A stretch of 35,627 nucleotides of DNA from Bigelowiella natans CCMP2755 (lineage: Eukaryota; Cercozoa; Chlorarachniophyceae): NCBI GenBank assembly GCA_000320545.1, contig ADNK01000586.1, positions 25,001-60,627 on the forward strand. Direction: 5' to 3'. Both the position numbers and the translations under genes were made by a program. This document shows positions 12,201 to 22,800 of the stretch, one piece after another (within the stretch, counting starts at the first letter, position 1; the number at the start of each line of letters is the position of its first letter). The notes under the pieces were generated by a model. The model saw only the letters and a program-made list of their open reading frames with translations. It made no database searches and had not been told where the DNA came from.

Positions 12201-13665
12201 CGCCTCGAAGTTGATATTCACCGGGTTTGAAACGGTAAATCCTATGGCGAAGCACGCAATCTTCTGGCGCTCCGCCTCTTGTTGCTCCTGCTTCTCATCG
12301 CCGTCCCCGATGCTGGCTTGGTGGTGATTGTTCGCGAGGGCGCAGAGAAGCACGTCGTTCTCCTCTCCCCACATCCTGGCCCTGAAGCCCGTGGGGCAGC
12401 CCCTCCCTCCGGCCGCCGAGCGCCTTACCAGATTAGGAACCCTTGCGGTGGTTGTGAGATTAGCGGCGGAGCGTAGACGTATTTGCATTTACAGAAAACA
12501 GCCAACGCAAGGAAGCATGAAGGGAAAATGGGATCACGGAGAAACAAGGATGATTCGGGAAGAATCAGGAGAGGATGAGAGGGGCAGAGGTGATATATCT
12601 ACTAACACTTAAAATACTGCCGCAAAACTTGACTGTGAGCAGCCGTCCACTTTACCAACTACTAACTACTACACACCTTATTCCTCCTCGCAGCGATATC
12701 TTAGTCTCCCCCTCGTCTCCTCCGCGAGGATTCCTATGCATCCGGAAGATGCCGGCAGGCGGAGGGGGGTAGGCGCTGCCGCTGCTGAAGAACCCACTCA
12801 CGATCGTCACATCCTCTTTCCTCCCTTTTGCCGCCTCATTGTCGTTCTCCTTCCTCTTCGTCGTCGTGGTAAGTTGCTGCTCGAGGGAGAGCAGCCGCCG
12901 GCGCAAAATGACCACGTTTGAGCTGGGGAGCCCCTCGCGGCTGAGCGTCGTCGACGACGGCGAGAAGGCCACGGCGGCGGAGGAGGAGGGGGAGGAGGAA
13001 GAGACGGCGGTGGTAGTGGAGAATGAGAGCATGAGCTCTTTCAGAATGCGGATGAAGCGACGCTGCTGCTGCTGCTGTTCCTTTGGAGGAATTGGACGAG
13101 CTGCTCCGTCCGCGTCATCGCCGTCGCCGCCGCTGCCGCTGCTGCCGCTACTCACACTTGGGAGATGCTGCGACATGAGTAGCTCCATGGCCACGCGCAC
13201 GCATCGTCGACGCAGCGAGGCGAAGGCAAGCTCCAGCTCCAAGCGATAGGCCAGGGGGAACTTGGGGCGCGGCATCTCGAGGAAATCAAACAGCATCTGC
13301 AGGATGGAGGACAGGTCCGCGTCCTGCTTCCGGAGCGGCTTGGGCTGCAAAGGCGTTAGCTCGCCGATGTTGCGAATCGCGACGCGGCCACTGCTGTCCC
13401 CCATCACGTGCATCTTCTGCGTTCTTCGATCGAAGGCCTCGCTGTTAAGGGGCTCCTGGATCATCGCCGTCCCGAGCTCCGTGCCGCCATCGTCCGTGAC
13501 GAACGACACGCGAGAGCCGTCCTGCACCACTGCGACGTGACCGCCCAGAATCGAGAGCGCTGGCATCACCTTTTGTTTGGCCGGAGGAGGAGGAGGAGGA
13601 GGAGGAGGAGGAGGAGGATGAAGGGATGATAATGGCGGGTAGCAGTGGGCGGGCGTGCGTGCACA

Positions 13666-13706
<41 letters not shown>

Positions 13707-16700
13707 ATGTACTTGTTACTGCACCTTTTCATATATGATAGCTCTTAGCTGTGCGATGTCGTAGTAGTTGCTCCCCGAGCGGCGTTGCTGCCGTTGTCGA
13801 GCTTCGGGCCTCGAGCTGTGGATGCTCGCTTTTTGGTCGATTTGCTCGTGCTTATTCTCTCCCGCGAGACCTTCTTGACCGAATTCTACCGGTGTATCAC
13901 CGACGTTGCTGCCCTCTTCGTGAGCTGCTGCGAGAAACGTGCTGCCGCCACCGAATGGATTGGCATCGCTACCGACGATGCTGCCGCTACCGCCCTCACC
14001 GACGTCTCCTTCACCGAACCCGCTATCGAAGGGGCTCGTGGCAGTAGCGACAGCAGCAGAAGCATCGCCGCCGCCCATTCCGTTTCCAAAGGGATTTTTG
14101 CTGAAACTGACTTTGAAATTATTGGATGTGCTGCTGCGGCGCGTGCTGCTATCATCGCCCAACCGCTCGATATCCGAAGACACACTGCCAAAGGGGTTGA
14201 ATCCGGAGCTGGCTCTACCGAACGATGGAGCACGATCCGGGGAAGGAGGAGGCATCTCGCCATGGTCTAATGCTGGCTGTTGTTGTTGTTGCTGCTGCTG
14301 CTCTCCTTCGTTCTCCTTCTTCGCCTTTAACTTCACAGCTACAGAAGCCGCCAAATCGGCCTGATCTTCGTCGTCGTTAGCGTCGTTGAGAAGGCTCCAT
14401 GCTGCGCCTTTAGGCTCAGTTGAACCGCCAGCCTCATTGTCGTCGTCGTCGTCGTCATCGTTTGCATTGTGCGAGCGTTTTCTTTGGCGTCTTTTCGTCC
14501 TCAGCCGGTACCTTTTCTTGGAAGACGAGGAAGATGACAGTGAGGAGGCTCCTTCGATACTGAAGGGAGATGATGACTGGCCCCCGCCTCCTCCCATTCC
14601 TCCTATCATCATCACATCAGTAGCACCCGCGGTTGCTCCGAACCAATCGTCGCCGAACCTACAGCAGCATGAGGAATGATAACGGTGATGATGAGTGCGG
14701 TTTTTCACCGACGACAGGGAGGAGGAGGAGGAGGAGGAGGAGGAGGAGGAGAGCTGATTCTGCCGCGGCAATGTATCTTATATCTCTATCTAATTAACAC
14801 CTCACCATAGTCCCATATATGATATGATGATATGACGTCGAAACCCCGAACATACAATTGCTCCTGACTGCTACTTCCTACTACTCCTCCTCCTACCGCT
14901 ATCTTCACTAGTACCCGGCAGATCCTTCAAGATGCGGCACGACGAAAGGCGTACGAGCTCCTCCCATTTTTCTTGCCTTTTTCCCAGCGGAGAAGGGATT
15001 GGTCGCCACCGCTGCCGCCGTTCGGGTCCCCCCCCCCTTAACCAATCCCATCTTGCTCTCTTTCCGCTTCCAGTCTTCTTTTCCCTCCTTTCTCTCCCCC
15101 CCCCCCCCCCACCTCTGTAAATTTCATGTTGACTTCTCCCCCTTTGTGCTCTTTCCGGTGGTCCTCTGCTTCTACTATTTCTTCTTTTTCCTCCTCCCCC
15201 TCCACCACTACCTCCTCCCCCTCCCCCCACTGCTTGAATGCGCTCCCAGCTTCGCTCAGCGCGCGCAGGTTCGACAGCATGTGGGCGCTCATGATGGGGT
15301 TCCAGTGCTTCGACTCGAGCATGGCGCGGCAGAGTAGCACGAGGTCCTCCAGGTACTTTTTCGAGGAGGTAGATGCTGATGATGACGACGGCGACGACGA
15401 AGGCAATAATGGTGATGACGGCGATGTTGGCATGATTGTTGTCGAAGCCATCATCGTCATCATCATCAGGGGGGGTGGGAGCCCCTTACCCCCCCCCTCC
15501 CCTCCTCTAGGAAAGCACGACGACGTTGGCACGAGAGGATTGTCATCCAGGAGGGGCGTGCTGGAGCTTTTGGCGATCATGGTAATCAGCGCCGCGACGA
15601 GTGAGGAGCCGTTGTCCTTCTCCTGAGCGTCGGACCAGCGCATGCTGCCCTTGGCCCGGGGAGAGATGATCTCCGTCTCTGACGACGTCGCGGATGAGGA
15701 GGAGAACAGGAAATCGCCCGGCCGCGTCCTTGGTAGCGTGACCCTGAGCAGTTTCACAGCGACTCTCCCCGCCGCCGCATAGCCCTTCTCATCGTCAGCG
15801 GCGCCGCCGCTCTCGGTGCTGCTGCTTCTCCCACCGCTTGCTCTGAAAGCAACGTGCCAGAAGAGCTCCAACCACTTTCCAGTCGAGAGGGCGCTGCGGA
15901 CTCCCGGCGCCGCAGAGCACGCCAACAGCAGCGCCAGCCGCGAGGCGACAAAGACCTCCGTCTCGGCCGGGCCGATCTTTTCCGCGCGCGGTTTTAGATA
16001 TTGCATATTCCACGGGTAGCTCCCCCCCCCCTTGATGTACCAGGCGTTCAGCAGCTTGCTCATCGTCATCGTCCGCTGGAGCTGCCGCCAGTAGTCCTCG
16101 CTGGAGAACGTGAAGTTGGAGAGCTGCACGAGCGAGACGTCAGCGTAGATGGAGGCCAGAAGTTGCCCGAGAGTGCTGGTCGGCGCCTTCGACGTCGTGA
16201 GGGCATCTTCCTGTCGCCATGTACTAATCAACGACAGCGCATCTGTGAATGGGGTTCTTTCCTCAGCATCAGTGACCGACGATCTCTCTTCGGCTCCACC
16301 TGCCTCTTTCTGTTCGAGCTCCCCCTCCTCCGCCGCCGCTGATATCGCCGTCAGCATCTGGAGCAGGAGCCAGGAGGCCATTCGCACAATCTGCGGGCAC
16401 ACGATACGCAGCTGGTACAATGGCGACTGCTTCGTCGACGACAACGGTGATAAGGAGGAGATCGACGTGGAGAGCCCAGGAGCTAGCAACGGTGGCGATG
16501 TCATTGCATCAGGGACAAGCGGCTGCTGTTCATCTTCTGGTTTCTTCTTAGAGTACTTCGGCAGGGACGCCAGGGGACGCAGCACTTCCAGGAGCGAGTA
16601 CGAAATCCCCCCCCCCTCCCCCCCCCCTGCCCCCTCTTTCCTCGACGGCTCCGCGCTGCCGGTGCCAGCGATGGCGTGGTCCAGGCGGAACCGCATGGCG

Positions 16701-18342
16701 TTGAAGATATACTCGATGTGCTCGACGGAGGCCGTCTGCGCACACAGCGCCATCGCGTACATGTACATGGACCAGACGATGTTTTTAGTGTGGAACAGCT
16801 CAGTATCAGATGTCGTTGCCTTTTCGGTAGGGAAGGTCGCAGGTGAGCGGGGGGCGGGGGGAGGGGTGGTATGCTTAACATCGTCATTGCTATCTTGGGA
16901 AAGGACCGGTGGTCCCTCCTTCCCTTCTCCCCCTTTCTCCATGAATAGGCTGCTGCTGCTGCTAACATCATTCTTGTTCTCAGCAGTAAAATATCGACTC
17001 TCCTCCTTCCTCTCGTTACTCGACTCGCTGCTGCTGATGCTGGTGTCCTTTTCACCGTTGCTTGTCTTCGTCGTTTGTCGCCGCAGTCGTTGTCGTTGTC
17101 GTTTTCGTTGTTGCAGATAGTTCGGGTCGTTGTTGGCCGCCTGCCGCACGGTCTCCTCCAGCAGCTCAAAGAACTCCTTCATCACCTTGTCCTTCAGCTT
17201 CAGGGAGACGCTGTGGAGCCCGTCGAGGACCGTGTTTTGGGGCATCGCATTCGATAATGGCAGCATCATATTTTCGCCTAAGGCAACGTTGTTGGATGCC
17301 CCCATCCCTGCCCCCCCCTCTGCTATTGCTGCTGCTGCTGCCGATGATGATGATGATGATGATGAGGGTGGTGATGATGCTGAGCCCCCAGGGCTAGACA
17401 CATTGCCCCCACTAGCGTTGGATTGTGGCGGAGAGAGGAAAGGGTGGGGGGAGGAGGAGGTAGCGATATTACTTTGCGATTTTTCATCGTAGTGAACATT
17501 CAACACGTCGTCGCCCTCACGCTGCTCCTGCTGCTGCTGCTGCTGCTGTTCGGAACGGGCCATATTATTTTTCTCCTCGTCGCCAGGATCATCCGTGTCG
17601 TTAATTGTCACCAGAGTTACCAGAGCAGATTTGCTGCTGCTGCGTACGCTAGCGGCTGCCTCGTTATCAAGGGAGGGTAGTGCTGGAAGTGCCAAAGAAA
17701 GGCCGTGCAATACTTGGATCTTGATGGAGTGGTTCGGAGCCGTCTTGAAGCAATGGAGGAGAACACGCCACCCCACCAGCCGCCAACACGCTCTCTGCTG
17801 CTGCTGCTGCAGTCCCTGCTGGAGCTGGAGCGAGGAGGCTTTAAGGGCGCGCGACGACTTCTGGTCGATCATGAAGTCCTGCACCGCATCGATCACGATC
17901 TGCTCGGTGGTTTTCTCCTCGCTCGCGGACATGACCTGGCGGATTTGTATCAGGTGCTCGTAGTTTGTGCTCTCACGCCGCAATAATCGCGGGGCCGTCG
18001 CCGTGGCCGCCGCCGCCGCCGCCATCTCCTCTCCCTTTCCCCCTTGCTCGGCCGCTACTGATGTCGCTGTTGCTCCCGCTGTTGCCGTATCGACCATCAC
18101 CCTGAGCGCCTTGTCTATACGCGCGCGGCACTTGATTCGTCTCACCTTACACAGCAGCTGGGCCTTCTCGTGCATGCATCGCTGGAGAACCGGCAGCTGC
18201 TCCACCTCGAAATTCACGTGGCGCCAAACCGAGATCGCGGAGTCCCTGGTGGTGGGGGGGGGGGCGCAAATGAGGGAAAAATGGCGGAGGTTGATGATGA
18301 TTGTAATGGCGACGAGGATGATTGTGATGATGGTGATGATGG

Positions 18343-18375
<33 letters not shown>

Positions 18376-19602
18376 CAGTGGTAAATATATAACCGAAGTA
18401 CCATATCGTCGTCGTCGTTACAAATACAAGCAGGGTTGACTACATCTACTACCATATTCGTGCGAGCCCAGTGCTCCTATCTACATGGGCACTTTCGAGG
18501 CGGATCAGCGACGGCTTCGTGTCCGGAAACATCTGTTGCCTGTGAATGATAAATGGAGGAAGGAGGAGGAGGAGGAGGAGGAGGAGGAGGCGGGAATTAA
18601 ATTACGCCGCCCAGCAGCAACCTCCTCACTTCCCATTGTTATTCGAAACATGCTCTCTCTCTCTCTCTCTCTCTCCCTCCCTCCCCCCCCCCCCCCCCAC
18701 ACACACCTATCGCGCTCCTCCGATAACCGCTGCTCCCTCCTGGCCATAAACAGAGCCTGCTGGACCCTCCCCAGGTGATGGAGCAGCACCGCAAACACTG
18801 CATGGATAATTGCCTGGTAGTAGCGGCGGCTCGAGGGGCGGAGGATCACCCGTTTGGTATGCGGGCGCTGCACGCCGTTGATGACGGCCATGAAGTGCTT
18901 CGCAAGGTCTTGAGGCCCATCCGGGTGCATTAAGTCCTGTAAGAAACGGTTCTCCTCGTTGCTGCCGCTGGCGTGCTGCTGGTGCTGCCGCCGGCGGGGG
19001 AATTCGTCAAGGAGATTTCGGTAGAGGAGCTCTTGGGGCGACGCAGGAGAAGTGCGAGCATTCGTGTCTGTCGCTGTCGCGGCAGCGGCCGAACCCTCCC
19101 CGCTATCAGTATCAGCAGCAGGTGTCCCTTCCACCACCCCCTCCTTCAACGATGATGACGATGACGGCAACGACGACGACGACGATGACCGCGATGAGGG
19201 AATCTCTGATGAGATGAAGGATGGCGCCAGCGCTGCGGCGGCGGCGGCAGTAGCCTTGATGTCTTCCTCGAATGTAGGGTCGGGGTTTATATAGCATTCC
19301 TGGAGGCCGCTGCTGAATAGCGTGGGACCAGAGAAGTGCTTCCCCCCCCCCCTCTGCCCAGTATCACCTGTCGCCGGCTGCTGCTGCTGCTGCTGCTGCT
19401 GGGGATACTGCTGGTGATGGCCGGGAATGGAAGCTGCGAGCGATACGTGGGACTGGCAGCGATGTAAACAAAGGAGCAAATGTGATGATATTGATGCTAA
19501 TGATGATGATAACGATGATAATGATGATGATGATGATGCCGGTGGTTTTGAGGACGGCGCACGGCATCAACATCATAACCCCAGGGTGAGAGAAAGACAG
19601 AC

Positions 19603-19645
<43 letters not shown>

Positions 19646-19832
19646 AGGGGGAGAGAGGGAGGGAGAGAGGAGAAAATGACGGTTGGGAGAGGACGCCATA
19701 TGAAACATGGTAGTCGATCAATAGTTTTTCAACGACCGGCATCATCATCGATGCGCTCTTTCCCCCCTCTAACCACCCACGAAAGCCCCCACCTCTACTA
19801 CCTCCCATCACAACTAGTATATTCGGGCATTG

Positions 19833-19868
<36 letters not shown>

Positions 19869-22800
19869 TCGCGAGTAGCTTCATTCACCTCTGGCAGGGC
19901 AGGTGGCGGTCCCTTGATAAGCACAGCTGAAATCTCTCCTGCAAGAATCCCCGCCGCGTGCGCGATCAGGCCGATGGACGACGTGCCAAGCCCCTGACTG
20001 CCTGCATCCTGCTGCTGCGCTTCGCTGCTGCTTTCCGCTGCTGCTTTGGATAGATGGCTCATGGCCATAAGTCCATTCCCCGACGACGGCCCGACATCAT
20101 TGCAGATCTGCCCTGCCGTTTCCATGAGGATGGCGAGACTTGGCGTCACGCGGACGAGCGGGCGATGCGCGCCATTCAGCACCGTGTCGTGGAGCTGCAT
20201 GATCAACGAGCTGAAGAGCGAGGATGGCGGGGCGTTGGGCGCCATCACGAGGGAGTGGTGTATGAATGTGTCCTCCTCAACAATGCGAAGGATCCTCTTC
20301 CTCACTCGGGTGGGGGGGGGGGGAGTGGAGGAGGGGGAAGGAGAACGTATTTGGGTAGTTGTCGGGCTTGTCTTGACGTCAATTGGTGCTGGCCTTCGGA
20401 GCTGCGCCCCCTCCCCCCCTCCCCCTCCTTCTCCCCCTTTCATACTTGGTCCCTCACCTTGGGAAGCCTTGGCCTCTTTTATCTCGACGCCAGACTTTTC
20501 GTCACTCTCGGCCTTCTCCTCCTTCTCCTCCTTCACCTCCCTCTTCGTTTTGCACACGACGTGAATGCGGACAGGTTTGAGGGCTTGGCGCGTCTCTAAT
20601 AGGAATGAGTAGCAGAGGTCGAGGAGATGCGTCTCTCCGTTCCCTATCATCACCCTCGCTTTCTGTTCCTTACCCCCCCCCACCCCCCCCCTCATGGTTC
20701 TGCCCCCCGTCGAGTTTTTGCTTTTTCTGTCTTCGTCGTCTTTAGTGGTGGCTTGGGCTGCTGCTGGCAGAGCCGCTATAGTCTCACTAGCCTCCTCATT
20801 ATCCGTCTCTCCTCCTCCTTCTCCTCCTCCCTCTTTCGTACTGCCATCGCCACTCGACAGACGGGATAGACTAGCACTGCAAGACGACGACGACGGCGAC
20901 GGCGACATAATAGGGCCAAGCCTTCGTCCATACCTCCGAAACTGTCGCCTCCCGGAGGAGCTACTTCTGCATTTCTTCACGGCGCTTTTACTTTTGATGT
21001 TCTTCCTGATGGGGTCCTTCTTCCATCGCTCCCTCCTGGCCTTACTGCTGCTAGTTCCCCATGGACTAGTAGAGTCCTTCCACGTGCCCTTCCCCTCCTT
21101 CTCGCCGATTCCCTCCTCCTCTCTCGGCGCCGTCACAGCCGCTTTGAGCTCCGCCTGACCGAGCCGAGACTGCATCATTTTCATGAGCTCGACGCCCTTG
21201 GAGAGCAAGCGATGGCCGTATCGTGATATGACGACCGCCTGGTCTCGGATAAGGAGAGACAGGGAAGAGGACGACGACGACGATGACGAGGAAATGATGC
21301 CGCCCCAGCGATCCTTGCAGGCCGCCAGGTGGCTTCTTGCGACGAAGTCTTTTTTGACAAAGTCGTGCACCACGAAGAGAAAGCTCTGAAAGGCGGCGAC
21401 AGCCTCACATTCCAGGAACGAGAACAGATCATGGGTATGAGTCGTGGTGCTGCTCAGCAGGATCGCTTCCATCAGCTCCTCGAGCAGGGAAAGGCCTTCC
21501 GAGCCAGCGTGGCAAGCCCAGTACCATTGATTCATGGTGCTCACTTCGACCAACTGATGGTGGCGATGGTAATGACTATGAGGGTTGCTGTGTAGCTGAA
21601 GCAGCGAGGTGGTGGCAATGGTGATGATGGTGATGGCGATTGTGATGGTCTTAGACGAAGGTGAGTAGTGCCAGGCGTGTGTGTGAGAGAGGGGGGGGGG
21701 GGGGGGGGGAGAGAGAGAATGGTAAATGTAAAAACGATTATTGCCTTTTGGAGACTTCGTTTGTAGTTCATCTCTTCGAGACTGGAAGCAATCTACGCGC
21801 CAAATAAAGCAAAGGAGATATATGAAAAAACGATAATGGATACGTATTCTTCTTTTCGAGTTGCTCCTGATGAATCTCAATGTGATTTCCGTTACGAGCT
21901 ACTCACTCCTAATTCTCAGCTACTATGACGACATTGACGAGACGACAACGACGAGCACGGCCACAACCCTTTCCGCATTCTTCTCGTGCACGTAAGCCTT
22001 CATAGCTGAAGCCATATAAATTGGTATGCATGCGTGAAGAACGATGCGGTAGAAGGGGAGAAAACAGGTACATAGAAAATATCGTAGATTGATATTATTT
22101 GCGTATGGTGAGTGCGTGTGGTGTGGGGTGGGGCGGGGTGAAGCACTTACGGAATTGAGACAAGTCGATCTCCAAGATGCCTTCTTCAGAGCAGTTAATA
22201 ACACTGCCAATACCGAACTGTGTCCTTACTTTCAAATACTGTTGCTGCGCAAGAGGATCCCATCGTCGCTTTGGAGTAGGAGATTCTTCATTTAGCCGTT
22301 TCTGCCAAGGACGTCGGATGACGTGATGATGATGATAATTATTATTGTTATCATACAATGACTGGTACATTTAGGCACGTTTATACAGTATCTTTTCTTG
22401 TGCGTGCGCACACATACAAATATGTGTAAGTTGTACGTTGGCTGGAATTTACCACGCACACATACAAATATGCGTAAGTTGTACGTTGGCTGGAATTTAC
22501 CACTGATCTAAGCATACCTTCAGGATGGCATTGCGACTCCTCACTTGTTCTCGAAGGTTGATGAAAAACTTCAAATCCGTCTCGCACAATTTCTAATCAT
22601 GGTTATGTGCAAAAGCAATATCAGTGCAATTATAGGCGAACCCTGCAATAATTTTGTGTAGTTTATAGGCGATTAATATAACCGATGTGCCCAGGCCGTA
22701 TTGCTTGGCTTCTGATGCGGACGCTATGACAGCCTTTGCCAGGCTAGCCAGCTGTGCTACCAACCCTCCACTCTGAGCGCAATTCCTCCTGTCTAAATTC

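Noticed and set aside
16149-17120. Plus-strand open frame of 323 codons
   Set aside because: It is antisense to the 3.1-kb ligase exon, with no domain and no splice support.
22593-22595. Alternative genetic code with TAG read as an amino acid
   Set aside because: TAG appears to be the natural stop of the 1-1359 gene, and only one such case was seen; splicing is a simpler explanation.
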